A stretch of 64,000 nucleotides of DNA from CAYXDO01 sp964463485 (GCA_964463485.1 CAYXDO010000042.1:7283-71282); one strand, 5' to 3'; positions 17,586 to 26,139 are shown, numbered from the stretch's first letter. The notes: generated by a model from the sequence alone, not told the origin. Translations and numbers: made by a program.

Positions 17586-19369
17586 CTCGATTCCGAGATC
17601 CCATCCCCAAGTCGTCGAACTGCATTGTGCTGTCGCTGCTCTTCGGGCTCCTTTCTTCTTCGGCAGGCCTCGCCCAGCCGGTGCAGAGGAAAGTCGTCGG
17701 CAAGACGATGGTTTCGGCTGGGAGGACACCAGAAGGCGCCGTGGCCATGATGGAGGCACTGCGGCCCTACTTCGTCGTGGCCGAGCCTGACGACTCGACC
17801 TTCGAACTCAAGCTGCGTCCGGGTGACACAATCACTTTCCTCATCGAGAAGTCTCAGGTCATCGAGTGGCCGACCAGGGAAGGCTTCACTCCGGCGCCGG
17901 AAGGTCTGACCTCGTCGGGACGCAGCCCACTGAAGGTCTGGTCTACCTCGGACGATCTCGTGAAGGATCTCCAAGGACATGCAGGTCATGGCCCGACATT
18001 CGTGGAACCCGTCTCGGCGGTCGGGGCAGGGGGCCGACTGGGTTCGTACCCCCTGATCCAGAAAAGGAAAACGAAGTGGGCTGAATTGTACGAAGTGATC
18101 GTACCCGTAGCACTCAAGAAGGCCCCCCGGCGGGAGTTGGCGGGTGTACGACTGTCCAAGGAATGGGCGGCCGATGTGAGAGACAAGGTCGGGGCCGTAG
18201 ACTTTGTCTTCGTGTTGGACTGCTCGTTTCGCGCCAGGGGAGTCCTCCATGAGGTCGTCTCGGTGCTAGACGATTTCGTGAAAGGGGCTGCGTTCCTCGA
18301 CCTTCGCATCGGGATCGTTTGTTACCAGGACATGGACGCAGCGAGCGACTACTTGACCAATATCGTTTCAAAGCTAACGGACGTCGCTTCCGGACTCAGC
18401 AGCCTCCAAAGTCTGCAGTTGAATTCGAAGTCAGGGTCGATGGCGGACCGCAAGGCGGAAGCGCTCCTCGACGGAGTTCGAACCGCGCTAGGACCAGACG
18501 TCGGCTGGCGGCAGCCCTCCTTTGCCTTCGTTTACGCGGTCGTCGCTGGAGAGGTACACCCACAGACCGTCGATCCCCGCGCCCCGCCTGAGACCGCCAA
18601 ACAGATCGCCTCATTGGCCCAAGCCCTGACAAAGACGGTCGTTGTTGTTCAGGCGGGCTCGACCGGGCAATGGGGGGACGTCGCGACATGGACTCGGCTG
18701 CGCGATCTCACGGTGTCGACATCGGGCGCCTATCTGCTCGCCGAAGGAGACTGGGTGCGCAGCCTAGCTCAGAACTTCAACAAGGTCGGGAAGGAAGTGG
18801 GGATAATGCGAGATCGGGCGGTCGATCCGATTGTTAGCAGTAAGGGACTCGACGTGATCACCCTTCTGGATCGGGACGAGGGTCTGAGCCCTGAGGCCGC
18901 TGAACACCGAGAGTTGGTGATCAGGGAGGTAGTGGCGTCGAAGAGTCCAGTGGTGTTCACGCAGGGCTGGATTCCAACTCAATCGTATCTGACACCCAGT
19001 CTGCTGCTCACGTCTCCCGAGGTCGGAGTTCTGAGCGAGGGCCTCCAGGCTGCAGCTAGTCTGCGCGGTGGCAAGGCGGCGGCGAAGGCCATCAACGCTC
19101 TATGCACGGCGATCTCCGGCGTTAAGCCTCAGTCCGAGGACGATAGACTAAAGTGCGCCATCGAGGCCGAGTTCCCATATCCGCTCCTTGAGCTGGCGCG
19201 GTCGGCCTACAAATCAAATCGGTTCGAGGACCTTCAACCTGCCGTCAAGGCCGTTTCCAAGCGCCTATCTGCCTGGCTGCAGAATCCAGCGACTCAGAAG
19301 ACGCTGAGTGAACTCGGTGCGATCTGGCTTCCCATCGATGTGCTCACTCACGGGTCAGTAGGTAGCTGA
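17582..19369 (+). CDS. Secreted von Willebrand A-like protein
   Basis: 595 residues. A long signal peptide ends near GLAQ (32). A beta-rich N-terminal region (40-180) precedes a VWA-type fold at about 205-420: the first strand VDFVFVLDCSF ends in D-x-S (Asp213, Ser215) as in the MIDAS metal site, followed by LRIGIVCYQD for strand 2/3 and a later TRLRDLTVSTSG strand. The canonical DxSxS is only partly kept (Arg at the last position), so metal binding is uncertain. VWA domains mediate protein assembly and are common partners of envelope machines. ATGA overlap with the upstream gene; the ABC ATPase starts one base after the stop. Confidence 0.7.
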   Translation: MTRFRDPIPKSSNCIVLSLLFGLLSSSAGLAQPVQRKVVGKTMVSAGRTPEGAVAMMEALRPYFVVAEPDDSTFELKLRPGDTITFLIEKSQVIEWPTREGFTPAPEGLTSSGRSPLKVWSTSDDLVKDLQGHAGHGPTFVEPVSAVGAGGRLGSYPLIQKRKTKWAELYEVIVPVALKKAPRRELAGVRLSKEWAADVRDKVGAVDFVFVLDCSFRARGVLHEVVSVLDDFVKGAAFLDLRIGIVCYQDMDAASDYLTNIVSKLTDVASGLSSLQSLQLNSKSGSMADRKAEALLDGVRTALGPDVGWRQPSFAFVYAVVAGEVHPQTVDPRAPPETAKQIASLAQALTKTVVVVQAGSTGQWGDVATWTRLRDLTVSTSGAYLLAEGDWVRSLAQNFNKVGKEVGIMRDRAVDPIVSSKGLDVITLLDRDEGLSPEAAEHRELVIREVVASKSPVVFTQGWIPTQSYLTPSLLLTSPEVGVLSEGLQAAASLRGGKAAAKAINALCTAISGVKPQSEDDRLKCAIEAEFPYPLLELARSAYKSNRFEDLQPAVKAVSKRLSAWLQNPATQKTLSELGAIWLPIDVLTHGSVGS

Positions 19370-19370
19370 T

Positions 19371-20003
19371 ATGACAACGCCAATAATACAACTCGAAAAG
19401 GTGGGCAAGAAACACGGGGAGACTCCTGTTCTTGAGGGCATCGGCCTCAGCCTGGAGGATGGCGGAAAGTATATTCTAACCGGTCGGTCTGGAGCGGGGA
19501 AGTCGACGCTGCTACACATCATGGGTGCTCTCGATTTCCGCCATACGGGGGATTACCGGTTTAACGGGACGCTTATCGAGAAAACGGAGAAGGCTCGCGG
19601 GGCGGTCCGGAGTAAATTCGGCTTCATGCATCAGGACTTGCGGCTTTTACCCCACTTGACAGTCGAAGAAAACATCGTCCTTCCGCTGGTCGGGACAGGC
19701 AGGAATCTTGACATGAAAGAGGTTCCGGACCCGCTTCGGACAAGGATATGCAAGTGGCGTTCCCGACTGCCCTGCGAACTTTCTCGAGGGGAACGCCAGT
19801 TCGCGGCCCTCGCGAGGGCGATGGTGACAGGGCCGACGGCGCTGTTCGTTGACGAGCCGACAGCGAGCTTGTCCAACGTTGATCGTCCGGCAATCTGGAA
19901 GTGCCTTGCTGACTTCAACGGCCTGGTAGTCGTAGTTACTCATGAAGATGGTCCTGCTGCTTTTTCGAAGACAAACCTAGCTGCCGGGAAAATTGTCCCG
20001 TGA
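19371..20003 (+). CDS. ABC transporter ATP-binding protein, LolD/MacB/FtsE type
   Basis: 210 residues, a typical size for the LolD/FtsE group. Walker A is GRSGAGKST (38-46), the Q-loop is MHQD (Gln88), the signature is LSRGERQ (137-143, replacing LSGGQ), Walker B is ALFVDE (157-162) and the switch His is in VTHE (191). All catalytic residues are present. It overlaps the following permease gene as GTGA, so the two form one complex. In this family ATP hydrolysis drives periplasmic motions (mechanotransmission) rather than classical substrate translocation. It is visibly less GC-rich than neighbouring core genes. Confidence 0.9.
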   Translation: MTTPIIQLEKVGKKHGETPVLEGIGLSLEDGGKYILTGRSGAGKSTLLHIMGALDFRHTGDYRFNGTLIEKTEKARGAVRSKFGFMHQDLRLLPHLTVEENIVLPLVGTGRNLDMKEVPDPLRTRICKWRSRLPCELSRGERQFAALARAMVTGPTALFVDEPTASLSNVDRPAIWKCLADFNGLVVVVTHEDGPAAFSKTNLAAGKIVP

Positions 20004-21328
20004 GTTGGAGCGCGAGCATCAAGTCGATTAGGACCTTGGTTGTTCAGGACCTCAGGCGGTCGGGTGTCACAATCGCTTTGAGCGTGGGCTCGCTCAGTGT
20101 GACAGTGCTTGTTTTCAGTATTATTGCTTCGATGTACGCTGCTAACCAGCGCTACGTCGCGGGTATGGAGGTGGAGCTAAGGGTCGCCGCCGTCCTCGAA
20201 ACGCCGTCGTTGGACTTCGGCGCCGGGGCTGCTGAGGCTGTGCGCAAGTTGCTGTGCGCCAACAAGGGCCAGGAATGCGAGTGGGAGGTTCATCAAGTGC
20301 CTCGGAAAAGTCCGCTCATGCGCATTCAGGGACCCGGTGAGGCCTGGGGTGAGGAATGTGACTCCTGCCGTTCCGTCAATCTTACGGGGCTTCCTGCGGA
20401 GTCACCGCTGTGCAAAAGTGGGCATGTCCCCTGCGGCAGTTTCACATCGAGCGTTGCTCTTGAGTTCATCCTCAGCAACCGAGTCCTCTCCCAATTCGGG
20501 ATTCAGCGGCGGGCGGATCGGAATTGGCAAATCAAGATCGGGAAATGCGTGCTTCCCGTGAAGGAAGTAAAGGTCGAGCCCGGGGTCGGCAATGACGCGG
20601 TATTCGGCAAACTGGACGAGGCACGAAACGACGAAGCCCTCGCCCCGGCGGGAACCGTTCGGATTCTCGAGCACCTTGCCGGACTCCCAGAGTGCGAGGC
20701 CGTCATGGTGGGGTCGACATTTGCTCCCCAGGTTCTTGAATTCGCGTCCGTCGATTCCAAGCTCAAGGAGGGGAGGCTCGAGATCTACACGAGCAAGACA
20801 GATGCCGCTGAAGCATGTGAATTGCTCGAGGAAGCTGACGCCCTCTACGACTGCTTCGCCGCCGGGGAGCAACGGGAACTGCAACTCGTCAAGGACCTCA
20901 TAGGCTTCGCGCGCCGCTTTGCCATCCTCGTTCTCGTCCTCATCGGATTTGGGGGCCTGTGCTCGGTGCTGCTCACGTTTTACTCCATTCAGAAGGTCCG
21001 CGAGCCGCAACTCGTTCTGATGCGGGTGATTGGAATCCGTCCTGGACTGATGTACCGTGTTCGAGTCGTTGAGGCGGCTGTGATCGGACTCGTGTCGGAC
21101 GCCGTCTCGTTATGCGTGTTTTATCTTTTGCGGTCGGTTGCGGGTCATCGCTTCGCGATGGATTTCGCGATGCCGAGACTGAACATTGGCATCGACCCTC
21201 TCGGGCCCACCCAATGGCTTTGGGTGGCAGCGGCGGCCGGCGTCTTGCTGCCGATCGTTGCTTCCCTTCTCGCGGGTATCAAGTTGTACACGGTAAATCC
21301 CATCGATTGGCTCGACAAGGTCGCTTGA
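20000..21328 (+). CDS. ABC transporter permease, MacB/LolE/FtsX type
   Basis: 442 residues from a GTG overlapping the ATPase stop. Four membrane helices in the family arrangement: TM1 ~24-46, a ~255-residue periplasmic domain, then TM2 ~308-332, TM3 ~350-375 and TM4 ~405-430. The stretch REPQLVLMRVIGIRPG after TM2 corresponds to the coupling loop of LolE/MacB permeases. The periplasmic domain has an unusual concentration of Cys (C-x2-C in EECDSCRS, plus LLCANKGQEC and LCKSGHVPC), pointing to disulfides. Function as a mechanotransmission permease is inferred from topology. Confidence 0.85.
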   Translation: MSWSASIKSIRTLVVQDLRRSGVTIALSVGSLSVTVLVFSIIASMYAANQRYVAGMEVELRVAAVLETPSLDFGAGAAEAVRKLLCANKGQECEWEVHQVPRKSPLMRIQGPGEAWGEECDSCRSVNLTGLPAESPLCKSGHVPCGSFTSSVALEFILSNRVLSQFGIQRRADRNWQIKIGKCVLPVKEVKVEPGVGNDAVFGKLDEARNDEALAPAGTVRILEHLAGLPECEAVMVGSTFAPQVLEFASVDSKLKEGRLEIYTSKTDAAEACELLEEADALYDCFAAGEQRELQLVKDLIGFARRFAILVLVLIGFGGLCSVLLTFYSIQKVREPQLVLMRVIGIRPGLMYRVRVVEAAVIGLVSDAVSLCVFYLLRSVAGHRFAMDFAMPRLNIGIDPLGPTQWLWVAAAAGVLLPIVASLLAGIKLYTVNPIDWLDKVA

Positions 21329-21333
21329 CAGGC

Positions 21334-22875
21334 ATGGATTCCCGAATTCCCTCGCTCTTTGCGCTTCAGTTGCTCGCAGGCTGTTCGGCTTGGACTCATG
21401 CCCCACCCGAAGACGCAGCCGCTGGCACGGCAGCCGCCCACGAGTCAGATGACGGAACAAGGCTCATTCTGCTAAAACGGACGCCGGTGCTCGTCGTGCC
21501 TGGCGGTGGGCAGGTTGGCAGCTTGCCTGCCGGTCTGGAATTGCCGACCGCTGTCGTCGAGCGGGATGGATGGATCGAGCTGCCGGCTGAGTTTGTCCAG
21601 TCCTGGGTCTTCAACCGGGGTCGCTCTTATATCAGCGCTCGCGATACAGTCATCGTCAGGTCGAATCTGGGTGTCTCCTGTGGAGATATTTCACCCAAGG
21701 ACTTCGACGGGCTCCGGCTCGACGTGACGAGACAAAGTCTCGAAAACGTCTGCAAGAGGTTCGGCCGCCTGCCTGTTTCGCGGGTTGAATGGCCGGAGGC
21801 CTCGGTTCGTCCGTCGAGTGTCGAAGTTGTGGTGGCGGGCTGGTCGAGGACGGCGACACGCGCCATGGTCGAGGCCCGTGAGATTCCGCTGGGTAACCGG
21901 TCTCTGGACGTCGTAGTCGTGGTTGATTTGGGTAGCAAGAACCGGCACGAACAGCTCCGTCGGGTGGCATCCTCGGCTTGTCGGAAAGCGACGGGCACCT
22001 CCGATGCCAACTGCAATCTCCTGTTCTCTGAACTCGTGATGACAAAGAGTGGGGTTCGGGCGGGCCTACGGGACCGCGGAGGCGAGCGCGACTCCGTAGA
22101 GGAGGTCCTGGCGCCGCGGCCGGCGAAGGGTGCTCGGGTCGTTCCACTTCAGAAGATGCTGACGATGATCGAGGACAACGTGGTTTCCGGACCGCGCCCG
22201 CCTTTGGTCGTATTCGCGCTCGATCAACCCCCTTGGTTCGCGCGGAGTTCGGAGCAGAAGGTGGTATCGGAGAAGGCCGGACGCCTGGACTTTCTGTTCT
22301 TCGCCGCTCAGCAACAACGCGGGATGGTGCCGCCGGGTCTGGTCCGCCTCTCGGATCTCTCCCGAACGGATCCAACCACGCTCGAGGCCACGCCGCTGGA
22401 CGAAGCGGGCCTCTCACAGAATATCACGGGCGCCGTTCAGAGAATCCGGAACGCGCTGGCTGCGCTCTCGGGCCAGACCGTGAACACGGCGACGATTTCA
22501 CTCACCCGAGCCACTTTGAAGCTGACCGAACGGTCAGAAGTGGGTTTGCTCGCCCGAGTCCCAAGCGAGGCGCAGGTCGTGCTCAATCGGACGACGCAGG
22601 CACTCTCGACGACGGTATCGGACGAATCGACATCGACGCGCTTGCCCGGCTCACCCGGGTGCCGCACGTGGTTGGATTGCATGAAGCTCCCGCCCCAAGT
22701 CGCGGAGCGGATCGTGAGTCCCTTCTCCATCTTGCGCCGTAACCTCGCAACCGTGGGACCGTATGAGTGGCGCGAGGACGTCGTGCTTCGGCAGAGCGTC
22801 CGGGAACTCGTCGTAAACGCCAGCCATTGTTTCGACGAGCCTGAGTGGATCAACTTGACGAAGTGCCGCCTTTGA
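21334..22875 (+). CDS. Lipoprotein closing the envelope-system cluster, possible VWA-like fold
   Basis: 513 residues from ATG 21334; a TTG overlapping the previous stop lies three codons upstream. The signal peptide ends in the good lipobox LLAGC (residue ~17). Mid-protein, RSLDVVVVVDLGSKN looks like a first VWA strand with a degenerate metal motif, and PPLVVFALDQPPWF like a later strand, so it could be a second VWA-like protein partnered with 17582-19369. The C-terminal ~120 residues are Thr/Ser-rich with two Cys pairs. It is the last gene of the cluster; downstream lies a remnant and a convergent gene. Confidence 0.65.
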   Translation: MDSRIPSLFALQLLAGCSAWTHAPPEDAAAGTAAAHESDDGTRLILLKRTPVLVVPGGGQVGSLPAGLELPTAVVERDGWIELPAEFVQSWVFNRGRSYISARDTVIVRSNLGVSCGDISPKDFDGLRLDVTRQSLENVCKRFGRLPVSRVEWPEASVRPSSVEVVVAGWSRTATRAMVEAREIPLGNRSLDVVVVVDLGSKNRHEQLRRVASSACRKATGTSDANCNLLFSELVMTKSGVRAGLRDRGGERDSVEEVLAPRPAKGARVVPLQKMLTMIEDNVVSGPRPPLVVFALDQPPWFARSSEQKVVSEKAGRLDFLFFAAQQQRGMVPPGLVRLSDLSRTDPTTLEATPLDEAGLSQNITGAVQRIRNALAALSGQTVNTATISLTRATLKLTERSEVGLLARVPSEAQVVLNRTTQALSTTVSDESTSTRLPGSPGCRTWLDCMKLPPQVAERIVSPFSILRRNLATVGPYEWREDVVLRQSVRELVVNASHCFDEPEWINLTKCRL

Positions 22876-22879
22876 GGAG

Positions 22880-23090
22880 GCTTGGACCCGTCAAGATCGT
22901 GGCCACCGCCTGGGCCAGGCCTTGCCTCCTCTTCGCATCCGCGATACCGCGCCGCGGCTCGGTGGCAGACGCACATCGGACGTGCACTTCGGACGCGTCA
23001 TCACCAACAACCAGTTCCCCTGGCTGAAGGGCACCGCCGCTCACGACTTTCTTGCTCGCCAAAGGGTTGTGCTCGGCCCTGCTCGATAGT
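22880..23090 (+). pseudogene. Gene remnant related to 9414-9870
   Basis: A signal-like block (CLLFASAIP) and, in another frame, SDVHFGRVITNNQFPWLKG, continuing through GTAAHDF and reaching a stop after about 15 residues. It aligns with the minus-strand remnant near 9865-9735. No ribosome site was found for either part. The two remnants flank the ten-gene cluster in opposite orientations. Confidence 0.4.
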
Positions 23091-23093
23091 CGT

Positions 23094-23846
23094 TCAGCCA
23101 GGCGGCTGGGTTGGCGTGGGTTCGGTCGCGCGCTCAGGGCGGCGTTTTGACGAAATGCCGGGAATGGCGGTGTCGTCGGAATCGCTCATATACCGACCCA
23201 CCCGCGCCACGCTCTCGTACACGGACGCCCACCGAGTGAAGGCGCGGTTCCGCAAGTCACCCGGGCTGCCCTTCTTTTCGTCGGTGGCCTCGAGCAACTG
23301 GAGCTGCTCCATCGCGAGCTTGCCCGCCGCCTCGAGCTGCTCGGGGGAGTATGGCAGCTTCCCGTCGGCCAGCGGCCAGTGCCCCTGATACAGCTCCACC
23401 CACTGCGACACGTCCCGAGCGTCGTCCCGCACGCCCGAGCCCGGTCGAATCACCGCGATCTTCTTCGCCGCGTCTGGGTTGCCCGCGAGCAGCACGGTGG
23501 CCCAATCCGTCAGCACGCGATCGTGCTCGCGCAGCGCGAGCGCGAGCTCTTGGCGGCGTTTCCGCTTCTCGGTGCTCCACGGAAACTCCGAAAGCAAGTC
23601 CGCCGCCACGAAGTCCTCGCACCAGGACGACACCACTGCGAAGTCCTTCTCCACCGACGCGACTCGTTCCGGGCTGAGCTCGTCCGAGAGCCGCCCCGAG
23701 TGCGGCGTGAACGTCGTCACCAGCGCATTCGTGAGCTCGGTCGCTCGCGCCCCCGAGATCGAGCTCCGTCGAACCTGGCCGTCTGGAATGGCGAGGAGCT
23801 CCGCCTTCGCCGCTTCCACTCTCTGTCCTGCAGTTGAATCCGTCAC
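23094..23846 (-). CDS. Helical protein of unknown function, complete parent of the left chimera
   Basis: 250 residues from GTG 23846, chosen for GGGAGG five bases upstream; the frame stays open into the repeat array but that part is not believed. It begins MTDSTAGQRVEAAKAELLAIPD, and a near-copy of these residues starts the chimera at 4299. The product is mostly alpha-helical with a charged segment (STEKRKRRQELALALREHD) and ends in a Pro/Thr-rich tail. No signal peptide, membrane helix or known domain. The gene is convergent with the ten-gene cluster. Confidence 0.65.
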   Translation of the reverse strand: MTDSTAGQRVEAAKAELLAIPDGQVRRSSISGARATELTNALVTTFTPHSGRLSDELSPERVASVEKDFAVVSSWCEDFVAADLLSEFPWSTEKRKRRQELALALREHDRVLTDWATVLLAGNPDAAKKIAVIRPGSGVRDDARDVSQWVELYQGHWPLADGKLPYSPEQLEAAGKLAMEQLQLLEATDEKKGSPGDLRNRAFTRWASVYESVARVGRYMSDSDDTAIPGISSKRRPERATEPTPTQPPG

Positions 23847-23994
23847 GTTTCCTCCCTGAGGTCGACACCTTCTCGTCGACGACGTCCTCGGATACCACCG
23901 GTTCCGAGACGGTCGCAAGGCCGGCGAAGCGTTTTTCCGCCGCTCGAGCGCCAGGGAACGGCGTGTCTCGGCCTGCCGCCAGGCTCGCGGAGCG
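23780..23994. repeat. Repeat B, right copy: gene head and leader
   Basis: This matches 4233-4400: the first codons and ribosome site of the gene at 23846 and the leader GAGACGGTCGCAAGGCCGGC. Unlike repeat A it has diverged by several substitutions and small indels, so the two repeats are of different age or under different constraint. Confidence 0.75.
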
Positions 23995-24340
23995 ACCCGA
24001 TCGTTCGAGCAACCCTGCCAACAGGCATCGAGGAGCGATCCGATGGCTCGAGGCACCCTGCCAACAGGCATCGAGGAGCGATCCGATGGCTCGAGGCACC
24101 CTGTCGACAGGCATCGAGGAGCAATCCGACGGTTCGAGGCACCCTGTCGACACGCTCCGCGAGCAATCCGATGGTTCGAGGCACCCTGTCGACAGGCATC
24201 GAGGAGCAATCCGATGGTTCGAGGCACCCTGTCGACAGGCTCCGCGAGCAATCCGATGGTTCGAGGCACCTGTCGACAGGCTCGGCGAGCAATCCGATGG
24301 ATGGTTCGAGGCACCCTGTCGACAGGCTCGGTCGCCCGAT
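23995..24340. repeat. Array of 42-43 bp palindromic repeats (8 units)
   Basis: The core begins at 24017, 24060, 24103, 24146, 24188, 24231, 24272 and 24318. The first two units have GCCAAC in place of GTCGAC and so lose the palindrome; the rest keep CCTGTCGACAGG, apart from single changes. One unit is a base short (GCACCTGTC) and the last spacing carries a four-base insertion (GATG doubled). The minus-strand motif is GTGCCTCGAACCATCGG. Same orientation relative to the adjacent gene head as the left array. Confidence 0.9.
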
Positions 24341-24607
24341 AGAGGTTTTGGGAATCGCACATCTGTCTGAGCGGCATCTCACGGCTCCCCCGTTCCCGTT
24401 GGTGGCGATCCCTGGCACGAGACGCCTGAGTCTGCAAAGCGGGCTCGCAGCGGGGTCCCGGCTGCGCTCGATGATGGCGAGCTCGGCCACGGTCGCGAAG
24501 GCAAGCCCTTGGCGTCGGTTTTCGTTTTCGAACGGTCCGGGCCTTTTCGTTTTCGAACGGTCCGGCTTGGCGACCGAAAGGCGAACGCGACGCCAAAAGG
24601 TACCGAC
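24341..24607. other. Non-coding spacer with inverted 19-base repeat pair
   Basis: No gene is supported. TTTTCGTTTTCGAACGGTC occurs at 24519-24537 and 24544-24562, the reverse complement of the pair at 4889-4927. GGCAAGCCCTTGGCGT near 24500 is shared with ~4714. So both palindromic arrays are accompanied by the same short elements, in changed order and orientation. Confidence 0.7.
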
Positions 24608-26139
24608 TCTCCCAACTCATGACGCAGGCCGTCATCGGGATCGACCGCAAATCGGGATTTGCGTCCGAATCAGTATCAGTTAGCAGCCGTGGAGGTGCCG
24701 CCAAATCCCGGCTCTGGGTCCGGAGCTGGCAGCTCGAATGCGAGCGCGTCGCCTTCGGCCAAAGTCGGGTCGATTTCTTTGGCTTTCTCGATGTCGTGCT
24801 CGGCTGAGTTGCGGTGACCGAGCATCGCGTGGGCTCTGGCCCTCGCCGCGTAAACCGTCGCTCTCCAGGGACTGGCCTTTTGGGCGCGGTCGAGGTCTTG
24901 GATGGCTGCGTCCGGGAGACCCTGTTCGGTGCGCGCGCGTGCCCTCTTCTCCAGCGCGGAGCTGAGTGCGTCGCGGTGACGGGTGATGCTCCCGAGGATA
25001 CTCAGCTCCAGGTCGAGGAGCTGGGCGCACTCGTCGATCCTCCCGAGTTTGTCACAAGTCAGGTCGACGGCTCGATCCCATGCCGCCAAATTCTGCGTTT
25101 CTTTGGTCGCAACCTCCTTGTAGGCGGCGGCGGCTTCAGCGAGCTTGCCTTCGTTTTCGAGCTTGCGTGCGCCGTCGATGCCGCGGGATGGGCAGCCGAA
25201 GAGCGCGAGACCAAGGCCGAGAGTTGCGAGCTTTCGATGGAGGCTCATGGAAGGAAGCTGCTGTGGTAGGGGTCTCGGCCGTCCTGGGCCCAGATCCGCT
25301 CGGGGCCTCCGGCGTTGGCCGGGCGTCGCCACGCCACGATCGAGACTTCCCCGGTTCGATGCGGAATCACCAAACCCACTGCGTCGGGATCCAAGGCGAG
25401 CTGCTCGGTGTAGGCCGGTGTGCCGGCGACTGCTCGCCCGAGATTTACCGGTGGCGCGGCCTGGACGGCGAGATCGGCGCCTCGGAAATGGACCACGCCC
25501 GCGGCCGCGTCGACGACGATGATCTCGGGTATGTCGTCGCCATCGACGTAGGCCGAAATCAGACCGACTGAAGCCATACCCACACCCACGGAAAATTGAT
25601 GAATGGGTATGTTGGTCGGGCTCGGATCACAACGAAACCCGGCGACGCCCCGATCGATCTCACAACCCATCACGGTGCCCGACTCGAGGACGTAATAAAA
25701 GCGGGGCGCACCCGTCGCGTCGTGACCGATGGCCGGACCGACGACGGGGGAGGGGAGGGTTGGGCTCGCGAGGTCCCAGTCTCCGAAGTTGTTCGAATTC
25801 ACGTCATGAATGGTGATGAGTGGGCCGGAGCCGTTGTGGGAGCCGTACGCGATGTAAACGTGCCCGCCGCCGCCCGCCATCGTCGACAACGGGCCATCCG
25901 GCGTGACGGTGGCTCCGTCGTTCAGCGCGTACTCTTGCGATTGCGGCCGTAGGATCACCGCGCGATCTCCGTCTTGCGAGACGAAGCGAGGATAGTTGGC
26001 GCTGCTGGGAAAGGAAAAATAGGCCGGGCGCGCGAGGGGGTTCGAGCCGTACTCGGTCCAGCCGGGCTGATTTTGTTCGTCGAGCCCGAAGAAGCCGGTG
26101 TTGCCGCCGTCGAAGCCGGTCGCGACGAAGAAGGTCCCG
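24608..26139. repeat. 1532-bp direct repeat A, right copy
   Basis: Same sequence as 2700-4231. It starts with the final ~15 bases of the LprI-like gene (TCTCCCAACTCATGA), which here have no gene attached. It ends inside the complete VCBS-like gene, where sequence continues normally. So the right copy keeps the natural right neighbour and the left copy the natural left neighbour. Confidence 0.95.
24676..25248 (-). CDS. TPR-like lipoprotein (right copy)
   Basis: Identical in protein sequence to the product of 2768-3340: 190 residues, lipobox LFGC, TPR-like helix pairs and a Pro-rich tail. Its ATG overlaps the stop of the VCBS-like gene as ATGA. Here the upstream partner gene is intact, so this copy retains the original two-gene operon. 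Confidence 0.75.
   Translation of the reverse strand: MSLHRKLATLGLGLALFGCPSRGIDGARKLENEGKLAEAAAAYKEVATKETQNLAAWDRAVDLTCDKLGRIDECAQLLDLELSILGSITRHRDALSSALEKRARARTEQGLPDAAIQDLDRAQKASPWRATVYAARARAHAMLGHRNSAEHDIEKAKEIDPTLAEGDALAFELPAPDPEPGFGGTSTAAN

Noticed and set aside
23995..24340. CRISPR array
   Set aside because: There are no unique spacers; whole 42-43 bp units repeat, and no cas genes are present.
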